Source: Lyngbya sp. PCC 8106 (lineage in GTDB: Bacteria; Cyanobacteriota; Cyanobacteriia; Cyanobacteriales; Microcoleaceae). Taken from it: a stretch of 64,000 nucleotides of DNA. The notes under the pieces were generated by a model that did no database searches, was not told where the DNA came from, and worked only from the letters and a program-made list of their open reading frames with translations. Positions 8,391-17,450 of this stretch are shown in pieces. The stretch is taken from the NCBI RefSeq assembly GCF_000169095.1, contig NZ_AAVU01000009.1:107482-171481 (forward strand). The letters run 5' to 3'. Both the position numbers and the translations under genes were made by a program. How positions within the stretch are numbered: position 1 is the stretch's first letter; each line of letters starts with the position of its first letter.

Positions 8391-10247
8391 TTAATCTAAA
8401 TTAACGAGAGAATCAATAATTTCTCTAGAAACTTTTGTCTGTTCTTCTGATGTATTTCGACTGCGACGCCCTAACCAAAATGCAGTTGAAGCAATCACCC
8501 CAAATGCGGGAAAAACGAGCCATCCGGGTACTGTTTGCAGCATTTCTATTCCCATCAGTTGCGGTTTAACTGGGTTATCGCTATGAGTTTCATCTTCATG
8601 TTTTTCTGCGGTTTTACTTCCCCCTCGCAGCGATTGAGCATAGAGTTGAATAGCACCTTCAGTAACGATTTTATCGCCTTCAAATAAACCCTGAAGAATC
8701 TCAACCTGATCGGCAAATTGTTGTCCGACTGTAACTTCTACAGGTGTAAAATCTTGACCATTTTGTACATAAACTAACGCTTTACCATTCGCCTCTACGA
8801 TAGCATTTTCAGGAATAGATACAACAGAATTAGTCGTTTTTTCTGTGATTAATTCCAACTCAGCAAACATTCCGGGTTTGAGTAAATTATCCTCATTTTC
8901 GAGTTCTGCTCGGACTGGAATAACGCGAGTTTCACCTTCAACTATCGGCGAAATTTGAGCAATACGACCTTCAAAAACTTGATTGGGTAAACTATTAACT
9001 TTTAGCCGAACATTCTGTCCTAAACGGACTTGAGCGACATCTTTTTCATACAGATTTGCAGTTGCCCATACTTGGCTATTATCTTGTATTGTCATTAAAG
9101 GTAAACCCGCATCATCAACGGATTGACCTAACGTAATTTCGCGATCACTTACAACACCAGATATAGGAGCGGTAATAATAACTTTACCTTCATTATTGCC
9201 ATTTGTCCCTAACTGTTGAAGTCGTATTTCATAGGTTGTTTGGCTTAAATTTAGATTGGATTTTGCGGCTTCGAGTTCGGCTTCTGTACGTTTTAATTCG
9301 GCTTCGGCTTCCAAAACTTCTCGTTTTTGGTTCGCTCTAATTTGTTGCGATTTAGCTTCAGCGAGTAACCCTTCTGACTCCCGTAAATCTCGCACGGGTA
9401 AGTCTATTTCTGCTTGTTTAACTTCTGTTTCTGCACTCAAAACTTCTCGGCGACTTTGAGCGCGAGCGAGATCAGTTTTTGCGTTAGCTAACCGTTCTTT
9501 TGACTCTAAAAAATCACGCCTGGGTAAAGCACCCGCATTTGTTAATTCTTCATCTCGTTGATAGTTTTCTAGGGCTACTTCTAGAGCAGTTTCTGCTTGT
9601 TCAATTTCCGCTTTAGCGATTTCAATTTGACGCTGATAATTTTCTTGTGCGACTCCAACAACGGCACCTCTTTCGACAATCGCTTGATCTCGTTCGTAGC
9701 GAAGTTGAGCAGCTTTTAACTGATTATTTGCTTGTTCAATTTCGGCTTCGGCGATATTTTGTTGACGTTGATAATTTTGTTGGGCGAGTTCTAAATTGGC
9801 TTGGGCTTGTTTGAGGTGTGCTTGTGCTTCGCCTTGATTTTGTAACGCTTCTACTCGCAGTGAAACTAATTCAGGACTCGATAATACCGCTAGAATTTCC
9901 CCTTGATTAACTGTGTCTCCCGGTTCAACTAATAATTCTATCACTTTTCCTGCTAAAGGTGAGGTCACTTCAACAGTTTTTCGGGGTAAAGTTTCAATTT
10001 GACCTGTTGTTTTTATCCCGATATTCATAAAGTCTCGTGTTACAGGTTCAACCCTAATTCCTAAGCGTTGAAGGGTTTGAGAATCTACTGTAATTCCACT
10101 GGGCGTAGTGGCTTCAGACTCGCTCTGAAATTCGTCTCCATGTCCAGCGTGAGCGAAAACGGGTGTTGGATTTATCAAAAGAACTAAACTAAGAAGCACT
10201 CCAGAATATTTAAGAAATTGAACGGAATAAAAGGGCTGGATTATCAT
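8391..10247 (-). CDS. RND efflux periplasmic adaptor subunit (CusB/CzcB type)
   Basis: The 618-residue protein starts with a signal peptide ending near PVFA, followed by HAGHGDEF, a short potential metal-binding stretch. The lipoyl halves flank an unusually long alpha-helical hairpin (about 125-360) with repeated blocks such as QANLELAQQNYQRQQNIAEA and KAEIEQAETALEVALENYQR. Beta-barrel and membrane-proximal domains follow (about 370-540). A second hydrophobic helix near the C terminus (WLVFPAFGVIASTAFWLG) would anchor the tail in the inner membrane, which is uncommon for this family. It joins the RND pump to the outer-membrane channel. Its promoter carries the 11-bp direct repeat shared with the His-rich lipoprotein gene. 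Confidence 0.92.
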   Translation of the reverse strand: MIIQPFYSVQFLKYSGVLLSLVLLINPTPVFAHAGHGDEFQSESEATTPSGITVDSQTLQRLGIRVEPVTRDFMNIGIKTTGQIETLPRKTVEVTSPLAGKVIELLVEPGDTVNQGEILAVLSSPELVSLRVEALQNQGEAQAHLKQAQANLELAQQNYQRQQNIAEAEIEQANNQLKAAQLRYERDQAIVERGAVVGVAQENYQRQIEIAKAEIEQAETALEVALENYQRDEELTNAGALPRRDFLESKERLANAKTDLARAQSRREVLSAETEVKQAEIDLPVRDLRESEGLLAEAKSQQIRANQKREVLEAEAELKRTEAELEAAKSNLNLSQTTYEIRLQQLGTNGNNEGKVIITAPISGVVSDREITLGQSVDDAGLPLMTIQDNSQVWATANLYEKDVAQVRLGQNVRLKVNSLPNQVFEGRIAQISPIVEGETRVIPVRAELENEDNLLKPGMFAELELITEKTTNSVVSIPENAIVEANGKALVYVQNGQDFTPVEVTVGQQFADQVEILQGLFEGDKIVTEGAIQLYAQSLRGGSKTAEKHEDETHSDNPVKPQLMGIEMLQTVPGWLVFPAFGVIASTAFWLGRRSRNTSEEQTKVSREIIDSLVNLD

Positions 10248-10348
10248 ATCTGTCTAACTCAGAAGGGAAAATATCAAAATTAAAATTAGCTTTTATAATC
10301 CTGAAACTTACAGCATTTCAAAATATAGCTTAAGTATTGCACAAAAAA

Positions 10349-10365
10349 ATGAAATGAGGATGAAA
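10349..10365 (-). promoter_or_regulatory. Candidate response-regulator operator upstream of the adaptor/RND pair
   Basis: Minus-strand TTTCAT half-sites lie 11 bases apart (plus-strand ATGAAA at 10349-10354 and 10360-10365). They are followed after 21 bases by TATATT (10327-10322), a good -10 element. The surrounding bases also match the copy at 4527-4543 (AAATTTCAT before the second half). It sits about 100 bases upstream of the adaptor start. The rest of the 10248-10571 gap shows nothing else recognisable. Confidence 0.62.
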
Positions 10366-10571
10366 TTTAGATTTTAGGTGATTTTATACTGAACGATGAC
10401 TAACAACTGAAGGGTCTAGAACTAGCGATCAAGAGAGTTGCAGTACCAAGATTTGGCAGTTGACATTTAGATCAATTAAAAACAGCTTACAACATTTTTA
10501 GTGACTATAAAAATAGAAGTACAAGCGTCTCACTTGCTATTGCTAAACAATCATTTTAGCTGAGAATTTCA

Positions 10572-11948
10572 TTAACTTTTTAAAGGTAATTTAACCATAA
10601 AAATACTTCCTTTTCCTTTTTCACTTTGTATTTCTATTGTACCTTGATGAGCGCGAATAATTGCTGTAACAATTGCTAATCCTAAACCTGAACCTCCTGT
10701 ACTCCGAGAGCGATCACTATTAATGCGATAAAATCGGTCAAAAATTTTGGTTTGATCTTCTGGAGAAATACCAATTCCTGTATCTTGAACTTGAATAATC
10801 GCATAATTTAAACTACTCTCTAAAATGATGCTAACTTTGCCCCCTGGTAAAGTATATTGAATCCCATTTGTTGCTAAATTAAAAATTACCCGATAAAGTT
10901 GAGCTTCGTTTCCTTTAACAACAACTGGTTTTTTAACACATATTTCGGTTTTGAGAGTGACTTGATACTGAATTGCTAAAGCGGCTATTTCTTCTTCGGT
11001 GTCACTGATTAAATCATTCAGACAACAGAGATTTTTGGAGGATGATTCTATTTTTTGTTCCATGCGAGATAATAACAACAAATCCTGAACCAGTTGAGAA
11101 AGACGATGATTTTGTCGCTCAATCACTTCTAGAGTTTCTCTGGCTTGATTTTTACTTAAAGTCTGCTCATTTAAAGTCGATTCTAAAGTAGCTCTAATCG
11201 CCGCTAAAGGGGTGCGTAATTCATGGGCAGCATCGGCTGTAAATTGTTGAATTTGTTGGTAAGATTGATAAATTGGCTGCATAGCAATTCCGGCTAATTT
11301 CCAACTGGCAATCGCAACACTAATTAAACTTAAAGGCAACCCCAAACCCATCATTAAACGAACATTCGCCAAATATTGATCGAAATCTTGTAGAGAGCGT
11401 CCTAATTGTAACCTACCCCAAATTTGATTATTGCGGGTGTGTAACGGAGTCGAATAAAATAAGTAGCGACTTCCCCGATTATCTTCTAAAGTTTGCCAAG
11501 GTTGTGAAGTCAATTTACTCGCTAAGGTTGGCAATGACGAACCGGATACAGCGATTAAATTTCCCGACGAATTTAACAATCGAATAGAGTAATAATTTCG
11601 ACTAAAAATTTTATATTGATGCAGGGGAGATGGATAAAAATGTCTATGATTAACCGCACTATCTGGGGTATTGCTTTGACAATCATTTTCCGATTCAATC
11701 ACGCACAAATCCGGTAAAATTCGCCAAATATCGGGTTCAAATTGTTCGGGGGTTTTAAAAACAGTTTCTAGGCTATCGTGCAACGTTCCCGCAACGGCTT
11801 CAATTTCCCGATCAACGGTGATTTTATGAGCATGAACGATAGCTTCATAAACACCAAAACCTGATAGACTAAGAATAATTCCCATCACACCCACATACCA
11901 ACTTGCAATTCGCCAACGGGTTTGTTGAAAGAGTTGATTTTGCTTCAT
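10572..11948 (-). CDS. Sensor histidine kinase of the metal-efflux island
   Basis: The 458-residue protein is a classical membrane sensor kinase. Transmembrane helix 1 is near 13-35, a periplasmic domain of about 150 residues follows, and helix 2 is near 190-215. The H-box is FTADAAHELRTPLAAIRATLES, the N-box NLATNGIQYT, and the ATP-lid motifs are VQDTGIGISPEDQ and GGSGLGLAIV. Its ATG overlaps the stop of the regulator gene by four bases (ATGA), so the two are translationally coupled. The location next to the RND island suggests it senses periplasmic metal, like the nickel- or copper-responsive kinases of cyanobacteria. The ligand is inferred. Confidence 0.92.
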   Translation of the reverse strand: MKQNQLFQQTRWRIASWYVGVMGIILSLSGFGVYEAIVHAHKITVDREIEAVAGTLHDSLETVFKTPEQFEPDIWRILPDLCVIESENDCQSNTPDSAVNHRHFYPSPLHQYKIFSRNYYSIRLLNSSGNLIAVSGSSLPTLASKLTSQPWQTLEDNRGSRYLFYSTPLHTRNNQIWGRLQLGRSLQDFDQYLANVRLMMGLGLPLSLISVAIASWKLAGIAMQPIYQSYQQIQQFTADAAHELRTPLAAIRATLESTLNEQTLSKNQARETLEVIERQNHRLSQLVQDLLLLSRMEQKIESSSKNLCCLNDLISDTEEEIAALAIQYQVTLKTEICVKKPVVVKGNEAQLYRVIFNLATNGIQYTLPGGKVSIILESSLNYAIIQVQDTGIGISPEDQTKIFDRFYRINSDRSRSTGGSGLGLAIVTAIIRAHQGTIEIQSEKGKGSIFMVKLPLKS

Positions 11949-12643
11949 GTTTTGGGAATATAAAAACGGTATCCAAGTCCATAAACAGTTTCAATATAGC
12001 GATCACAGCCAATTTCTGCAAGTTTGCGACGGAGTAAGCGAATTTGAGCAGCAACAACATTACTTTCCGGTTCACCTCCCACTTCCCAGAGTTGATTTAA
12101 AAGCCGATCACGAGTAATAATTTGTTGGGGATGTCGCATAAAATGATCCAGCAGTTGAAACTCCTTATTTGTCAGGGTAATGGTTTGAGATTGACCGTTA
12201 AGTTGTTGACAAGATAGCGTATAAAGGCGATAATCAAGAATAAGATTTCCGAGTTGTAATTGTTCAGATTTAAACTGAGGAGATCGCCGTAACAAAGCTC
12301 TTAACCTGGCGAGTAACTCTCCCATTCCAAAGGGTTTTACGAGATAATCATCTGCTCCTGCATCTAAACCCAAAATCTTATCCGCTTCTGTATCTTTTGC
12401 CGTTAGCATTAAAATTGGAATTGAACTGCCTTTTTGTCGCAATTTCTGACAAAGCTGAAGTCCAGAGAGTCCTGGAAGTAGCCAATCAAATATAGTTAGG
12501 GTATAATCTGTCCATTGACTTTCGAGATAAACGCACGCTTCTTTACCATCTATTACCCAGTCAACAATATAACCATTTTGAGTTAACGTTTGTTTAATTG
12601 CTTTACCTAAATCTGGCTCATCTTCTACAAGTAAAATTTTCAT
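11945..12643 (-). CDS. OmpR/PhoB-family response regulator
   Basis: This 232-residue regulator has a receiver domain (about 1-118) with acidic pocket LLVEDEPDLG, phospho-acceptor Asp in TIFDWLLPGLSG, the switch Thr in MLTAKD and Lys in DYLVKPFGMGE. A winged-helix DNA-binding domain (about 128-230) contains LTNKEFQLLDHFMRHPQQIITRD and ends YIETVYGLGYRFYIP. It is the partner of the overlapping kinase gene. The 11-bp-spaced TTTCAT repeats before the adaptor and lipoprotein genes are its most likely targets. The start lies only 17 bases from the divergent gene at 12661. Confidence 0.93.
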   Translation of the reverse strand: MKILLVEDEPDLGKAIKQTLTQNGYIVDWVIDGKEACVYLESQWTDYTLTIFDWLLPGLSGLQLCQKLRQKGSSIPILMLTAKDTEADKILGLDAGADDYLVKPFGMGELLARLRALLRRSPQFKSEQLQLGNLILDYRLYTLSCQQLNGQSQTITLTNKEFQLLDHFMRHPQQIITRDRLLNQLWEVGGEPESNVVAAQIRLLRRKLAEIGCDRYIETVYGLGYRFYIPKT

Positions 12644-12660
12644 CTAAATGACTAACAAAA

Positions 12661-13533
12661 ATGTCTACTTTAACAGATGATATTACAAAACAGGCTCATC
12701 AAGGAAATGTTGTCGCTCTTGTTCAAGTTCTCAACTCAGAACTCGCAGAAATAGGAGTGAAAACACGAGCAGTATTTGTCGATAATATTCTACAACTCTT
12801 ATGTGAGGCGACGCAACCCGAACAGCTTGAACGCTGGACTCTTGTAGCCCGAATTGAGAACATTTTAAAATCAATCTCTCCTCGTCATATTCACCAAGTT
12901 CGGATTAATAGTCGTCTTCTTCAAAGACAACAACTGCTTTGGTTTGAGGAAATAAACCGCAACCCCAATACTCAACTTTTGTGGTATGAAGACATTTTTC
13001 TTAAAAAGCCGTCCCTTCCTCAACGCCTTCTAGGAATAATCCAAGATACCCAATATTTAACTCAAACTTGGACAATTCCGAGAACAACTTCGACTGATTC
13101 TATCCAACAAAATCAACCATTCCAGCGAGGATTAGTCGGAGGAATGATTGTCAGTCTGGCGGCGTTATTAGTCAGTTTTGGAGTTTATCAATGGCTGAGT
13201 TTACAAACTTCTAACCCTGAAGAAACTCCCTCAACTCCTGTTGCAACACCGACACCCACTCCCGCTCCTGAAAACCAAGCCACTGACTCCGAAAAATTTA
13301 CTCAAGCCGTTCGACTCGCCCAAGAAGCAGTAGCCGCAGGAGAAATCGCTCGAACTCGTCAGGAATGGTCAGAAATTGCCGAAACTTGGGGGGAAGCCGC
13401 AGAATTAATGGAAGCAGTTTCCCCAGAATTTTCCCGCTATGCTACCGCTCAAAATCGAGCTTCTCTCTATCGTCGAAATCAGGAAGTTGCTCTTGAAGAA
13501 GCCGCACAAGAAAGTGAATTTTCTCCCTACTAA
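12661..13533 (+). CDS. Conserved hypothetical single-pass membrane protein
   Basis: The function of this 290-residue protein is not recognised. The N-terminal half (about 1-150) is soluble and helical, one transmembrane segment lies near 158-180 (GGMIVSLAALLVSFGVYQWL), a Pro/Thr-rich linker follows, and the C terminus is a helical segment rich in Ala/Glu (AQEAVAAGEIARTRQEWSEIAETWGEAAELMEAV). That C-terminal pattern resembles helical hairpin modules of other cyanobacterial membrane proteins. It is divergent from the response regulator with 17 bases between them, so a promoter must overlap the regulator coding sequence. It is convergent with pstS. Confidence 0.7.
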   Translation: MSTLTDDITKQAHQGNVVALVQVLNSELAEIGVKTRAVFVDNILQLLCEATQPEQLERWTLVARIENILKSISPRHIHQVRINSRLLQRQQLLWFEEINRNPNTQLLWYEDIFLKKPSLPQRLLGIIQDTQYLTQTWTIPRTTSTDSIQQNQPFQRGLVGGMIVSLAALLVSFGVYQWLSLQTSNPEETPSTPVATPTPTPAPENQATDSEKFTQAVRLAQEAVAAGEIARTRQEWSEIAETWGEAAELMEAVSPEFSRYATAQNRASLYRRNQEVALEEAAQESEFSPY

Positions 13534-13540
13534 CTCGCGA

Positions 13541-14575
13541 CTAATTTGCTGCAACTTTTTGCTGTACAACTTCAACAATATTGTTACTCACCGCTTGAGG
13601 AATACGAGTATATTCTAAGCTTTGATTTAAACCTTGACCTTCACTCATTACCCAACCCACCATCTTTTTAACCGCATCTGCTTTCTGGGCGCTATCATAA
13701 TTTTGCTTAACAAGCATCCAAGTAATCCCCACAATCGGATAACCTTGTTCTGGGTCTTGAAGGTTAGCAGCGCGAAAATCGTTATAAAACCGCACACTTT
13801 CGAGAGCTTTACTTGTTTCCTCAAACGTCGGTGCTACAAATTCACCTGCTAAATTTTCCAGTTGAGCAGTGGGTAGATTTTTTTGGCGAGCAAAGGTATC
13901 TTGAACATAACCAATCGCCCCTTGAGTTTGTTGGACAGTATTCGCAACTCCCGTATTTTGGGGAGCTTTTAGCGGACTTCCGGGCCAATTGGGTAACGGA
14001 GAAACATTAACGGTTTTTTGAAATAGGGGACTGGTAGAACTGAGGTGGCGAGTGAAAATATACGTTGTACCGCTACCATCTTCGCGCACAACAGGTTTCA
14101 TCGGTAAATTTGGCAAATTCACACCCGGATTCGCTTTAGCAATTTTGGAGTCATTCCATTGGGTGATTTTTCCCTGGAAAATATCAGCCACCGTAGAACG
14201 AGGAAGTTTCAACTCAGAGACTCCAGGTACATTAAAAACAACCGCAACAGCGCCGCCTGCGGTGGGAACTTGTACAACTCCATTCGGCATTGTATCAATC
14301 TGGGACTGGGAAGGAGGGGCATCTGTTCCGGCAAAATCAACGCTATTGGCGATAAATTGTTCAATTCCGGCACCGCTTCCGACTGCATCATAACCAACGC
14401 TGATACCTGTCTGTTTGTTGAATTCCTCAAAATAACGCTTGTATAAGGGGGCGGGAAAGGATGCCCCAGCGCCTTTGAGAGAAACCGCAATGGCTTGGCC
14501 GATTGTAGCGAATGAAAGCGTAACGACTGCAACAGAGGCGGTTAGGGTTCGTTGCCAAGTTGATTTTAGAATCAT
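13541..14575 (-). CDS. pstS: Phosphate ABC transporter substrate-binding protein PstS
   Basis: The frame opens at 14590, but a GGAGGGA ribosome-binding site six bases upstream of the ATG at 14575 fixes the start at MILKSTWQRTL, giving 344 residues. A signal peptide ends near GQAIA. Mature PstS motifs follow: LKGAGASFPAPLYKRYFEEF, the phosphate-binding loop YDAVGSGAGIEQF, DFAGTDAPPS, and REDGSGTTYIFTRHL. It binds phosphate in the periplasm for a PstCAB transporter, whose genes are not in the window, so this is an orphan copy. A triple Pho-box-like repeat lies at 14717-14746 in the intergenic region. Confidence 0.93.
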   Translation of the reverse strand: MILKSTWQRTLTASVAVVTLSFATIGQAIAVSLKGAGASFPAPLYKRYFEEFNKQTGISVGYDAVGSGAGIEQFIANSVDFAGTDAPPSQSQIDTMPNGVVQVPTAGGAVAVVFNVPGVSELKLPRSTVADIFQGKITQWNDSKIAKANPGVNLPNLPMKPVVREDGSGTTYIFTRHLSSTSPLFQKTVNVSPLPNWPGSPLKAPQNTGVANTVQQTQGAIGYVQDTFARQKNLPTAQLENLAGEFVAPTFEETSKALESVRFYNDFRAANLQDPEQGYPIVGITWMLVKQNYDSAQKADAVKKMVGWVMSEGQGLNQSLEYTRIPQAVSNNIVEVVQQKVAAN

Positions 14576-14716
14576 GGTTTGTCCCTCCACTTTAAAATAG
14601 AAATTTCTATAAAGATAGCGTCACTATATCAAAGTTTTTGGTAAGATTTTTCTAGTGTTTAAAAAAATTAAACTTCTAGGATTGGTCGTTGTCTCTGCGT
14701 ACCTGATGTATATGAA

Positions 14717-14746
14717 GTTAATCTCTTGTTAAATTCTTCTTAACTT
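14717..14746 (+). promoter_or_regulatory. Pho-box-like triple direct repeat (candidate SphR site)
   Basis: Three 8-base units, GTTAATCT, GTTAAATT and CTTAACTT, are each separated by exactly three bases (CTT both times). This matches the cyanobacterial Pho-box rule PyTTAAPyPy(T/A) in tandem with 3-base gaps, apart from the first base of units 1 and 2. The array lies 142-171 bases from the pstS start and about 160-185 bases from the GTG at 14902. It reads in the direction of the latter, so it could serve either gene or both. The rest of the 14576-14901 gap is AT-rich with no other signal. Confidence 0.6.
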
Positions 14747-14901
14747 CAGTCACAATTTTTAGAAAGTCTTCATCGATTAACTAAATTATGAATGTAAAAT
14801 TATGAGTTATGAATAATAAACAGGAATTCCTGACTGGGAGTACAGAGTATCTATTAAATTAGAAATTGATCATTCTGTTGAGTGGGGTTTAGTTTGATCT
14901 G

Positions 14902-15366
14902 GTGAAACAACTTTTTAGGATCGATATCACAATCTGGTTTTATTTTTTGACCTTATTACTAAGCTATACTTTTGTAGGCTGGATATTCACTGCATTTGCG
15001 GCTTCTTGGAAAATTTGGCTAGGAACAGTTGCAGTAATCTTACATTTAGCAATAGCAGGAACAGAAGCAATTGTATTAGCAAATGCTTGGGTATTAGCGA
15101 TCATATTTACTGCGGTCATCCAAAAAATATGGCCGATATATTTAGGGGGTTATCTTCCCAAAATAAATGCTCCCTTGTGGGCTATAATTATGATATTATT
15201 TTGGTTATTAGCTATTTTTTTTATAGTTATTCTAGCTTTAACTCGTCAAAAGTTACAGAAAATGGGTTGGAAAAACAGACAAGCAAGTTTAAGTTTAATT
15301 ATTTTAGTAATACTAGCGTTAGGTATGGGTTGGATGGTTTTTAAAACAACGTTTAACAATTATTGA
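14902..15366 (+). CDS. Hypothetical polytopic membrane protein
   Basis: This 154-residue protein starts with GTG (no better in-frame ATG is nearby) and is almost entirely hydrophobic. About four transmembrane helices are visible, near 10-35, 40-80, 92-113 and 128-148, with short charged loops (TRQKLQKMGWKNRQ). I do not recognise a family. It is divergent from pstS and sits downstream of a Pho-box-like array pointing toward it. It may be co-transcribed with the next small membrane protein gene 70 bases downstream. Confidence 0.6.
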   Translation: MKQLFRIDITIWFYFLTLLLSYTFVGWIFTAFAASWKIWLGTVAVILHLAIAGTEAIVLANAWVLAIIFTAVIQKIWPIYLGGYLPKINAPLWAIIMILFWLLAIFFIVILALTRQKLQKMGWKNRQASLSLIILVILALGMGWMVFKTTFNNY

Positions 15367-15453
15367 TTTTGAAAAAATTAAATCACTTGCATCAAACTCT
15401 ATTGAGTGGAAAGTATTTCGGATATTCTCAAATAGGTGTATAAACCAAAGATA

Positions 15454-15894
15454 ATGAATAAACAGAGATCTCAACAAAAAAGTGATTACGAACCTTATCG
15501 AAATCGAACTCCCGAATATTATCTGAACAAAATTCAACCTCAAATTTTATCGAGTTTAAATGCGGAACAAATAACTGCTATTCGAGATATTTTAAAACAA
15601 GCAATCCCTAAAAATTCTCCTAAAATTGTTGACTTAAGAGTAACAATAGATTTAATTTTATCTCGATTTTATCTTGTTTTATTACTCGGAAAAGAACGTC
15701 GTCGTGGACAACGCGAATATCCAGTTACAGGAATCACTCGAATTGGAAACCTAATCGCCGCCACTCTTTTACTGATTGCAATTAATTTGCTGATTAGCGC
15801 GTTTATTTTTTTGTTACTTTATCTGATTAAATCAGCATTAGGAATTGACTTGTTTCCAGGAGAACACCTAAAAGATCAACTCAAAAAGTTTTAA
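15454..15894 (+). CDS. Hypothetical membrane protein
   Basis: An in-frame GTG exists at 15436, but the ATG at 15454 (MNKQRSQQKSDYEPYRNRTP) is the more ordinary start, giving 146 residues. The N-terminal half is charged and helical (YYLNKIQPQILSSLNAEQITAIRDILKQA). The C-terminal half holds a conserved-looking basic segment (LGKERRRGQREYP) and a hydrophobic region (about 100-130) that could form one or two membrane helices. The family is unassigned. It overlaps the convergent aroB stop by four bases. Confidence 0.62.
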   Translation: MNKQRSQQKSDYEPYRNRTPEYYLNKIQPQILSSLNAEQITAIRDILKQAIPKNSPKIVDLRVTIDLILSRFYLVLLLGKERRRGQREYPVTGITRIGNLIAATLLLIAINLLISAFIFLLLYLIKSALGIDLFPGEHLKDQLKKF

Positions 15895-16985
15895 AACATC
15901 CCTTGCAAAACCTCTCGAATTACCTCCGAGGGAACTTCATCTGTAATCGTTACCGTACCAATTGCTGTCGGCAAAATAAACCGCACTTTCTTATTTTTAA
16001 CCTTTTTATCCGTTAATAAAGAGGCTAAAATCTCATCAATTTTAATACCCGTGGGTAACTTTGTCGGTAAACCCGTCTTTTGAATTAACGCCAATTGACG
16101 GCGATCGCAATCTTCATCCCATAGCCCCAACTTAACCGCAATTCGACTCGCTGCAACCATACCAATTCCCACCGCTTCCCCGTGCAAAACTGTTGTATAT
16201 CCGGTTAAACTTTCTACTGCATGACCAATCGTATGACCATAGTTTAAAATCGCCCGCAGTCCCAACTCTTTTTCGTCTTTACTCACCACAGAAGCTTTAC
16301 TTTGACAAGACCTTTGTAAAATTTCTTGTAATAACGACGGTTCAATAAACTGCATTTGATCTAAGCGTTGGGCTTGTTCTAAATGGGTAAATAATTCCGC
16401 ATCCCAAATTACCCCATATTTAATCACTTCCGCCATTCCCGCCCGAAATTCTCGTTCTGGTAACGTTTTTAAAACCAACGGATCAATAATCACCTTTCGG
16501 GGTTGATGAAACGCCCCAATCAGATTTTTACCTTGAGGATGATTAACCCCGGTTTTCCCGCCAATAGACGCATCCACCATCGCCAACAGCGTCGTCGGAA
16601 CTTGGACAACATTAATCCCTCGCAACCAAGTAGAAGCGGCGAACCCAGTCATATCCCCAACAATACCCCCACCTAAAGCAATCATCGTCGCAGAACGTTC
16701 CAGGCGATGTTCTAAGGCGATATCATAGACTTTTTGCAAAGTTTCTAGGGTTTTGTGGGGTTCCCCTGCTGGAAGTGTACAGCAAGCCACCTCAAAGCCA
16801 GTCTTTTCAACAGAGGTGATCACCTGTTGTCCATAGTGGTGAAAAATCTCTGGGTTAGACACAATCAATACTTTTTGACCAAGCTGGAGAGGAGTGATCA
16901 ATTCTCCCAATTTCTCTAGACTTCCAGGCGCGATCGCAATATCGTAGGAAAGTTGTTCTAAATTCACGCGAATCACTGATTCCAT
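15891..16985 (-). CDS. aroB: 3-dehydroquinate synthase
   Basis: The 364-residue AroB converts DAHP to 3-dehydroquinate in the second step of the shikimate pathway, using NAD and a divalent metal in the cytoplasm. Family motifs are clear: GGGIVGDMTGFAASTWLRG for the dinucleotide site, QVPTTLLAMVDASIGGKTGVN for substrate binding, AGMAEVIKYGVIWD, and metal-ligand histidines in NYGHTIGHAVE and LHGEAVGIGM. Length is normal. It stands alone as a biosynthetic gene here. Upstream lies the IS200/IS605-like remnant. Confidence 0.97.
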   Translation of the reverse strand: MESVIRVNLEQLSYDIAIAPGSLEKLGELITPLQLGQKVLIVSNPEIFHHYGQQVITSVEKTGFEVACCTLPAGEPHKTLETLQKVYDIALEHRLERSATMIALGGGIVGDMTGFAASTWLRGINVVQVPTTLLAMVDASIGGKTGVNHPQGKNLIGAFHQPRKVIIDPLVLKTLPEREFRAGMAEVIKYGVIWDAELFTHLEQAQRLDQMQFIEPSLLQEILQRSCQSKASVVSKDEKELGLRAILNYGHTIGHAVESLTGYTTVLHGEAVGIGMVAASRIAVKLGLWDEDCDRRQLALIQKTGLPTKLPTGIKIDEILASLLTDKKVKNKKVRFILPTAIGTVTITDEVPSEVIREVLQGMF

Positions 16986-17114
16986 TGTGTCCCCCTGATC
17001 AATTTATCCCGACACAGATGTATTCTAGCTCACCTTATCTAATTTTCGGCGTGGAGCAGATCGCTTTGAGCAACGAGAGGAAACGCCGCGACCTGTAGTT
17101 GTACAATAAAGATT

Positions 17115-17410
17115 CATACCTCACGCAAAAACCAAGCAGAGTAGGTTCAGTACCTTGAAAACTAGAGTTAGGGGGTTCTAGTCAGGAAAGCTTGACTGGG
17201 TGCCCGCTCGCAACAAGTACAAAGTCTTGTGAGACGACCTACCGCAGGGCTTGCGGAATCGGGACTCTGTAATGGGTCGAAAGTCTGTGGACATGACGTA
17301 AGACGGGACATAATTAATGCAAATTAGTTGTGTACGCAGACGTGGATGAAACAGAAACTTAAATCGTGAGGTTTAAGAATCCCTCGCCTCTGGTGATGGG
17401 AGGATGTCAA
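17115..17410 (+). mobile_element. IS200/IS605-type right-end remnant, candidate omega RNA
   Basis: The segment ends with GAATCCC, a hairpin (CCC-t-CGCC/GGTG-at-GGG, about 17379-17400) and GGATGTCAA at 17402-17410. This is the architecture of right ends of IS200/IS605 elements carrying tnpB, whose last part specifies the omega guide RNA. The preceding 17190-17330 stretch (starting GGGTGCCCGCTCGC, with GGGTCGAAAGTCTGTGGACA) resembles the structured region near the end of cyanobacterial tnpB genes. No intact tnpB or tnpA frame remains. A -10-like TACAAT stands near 17100, so the remnant could be transcribed. Identification is from recalled family features. The left boundary is uncertain. Confidence 0.5.
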
Positions 17411-17450
17411 GTTTCAATAGTGATAATGATGTTTCGTGGAGCAATAAAAA

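Noticed and set aside
14052..14532. Several 95-113-residue frames over pstS
   Set aside because: They are shadows of the well-supported pstS coding sequence.
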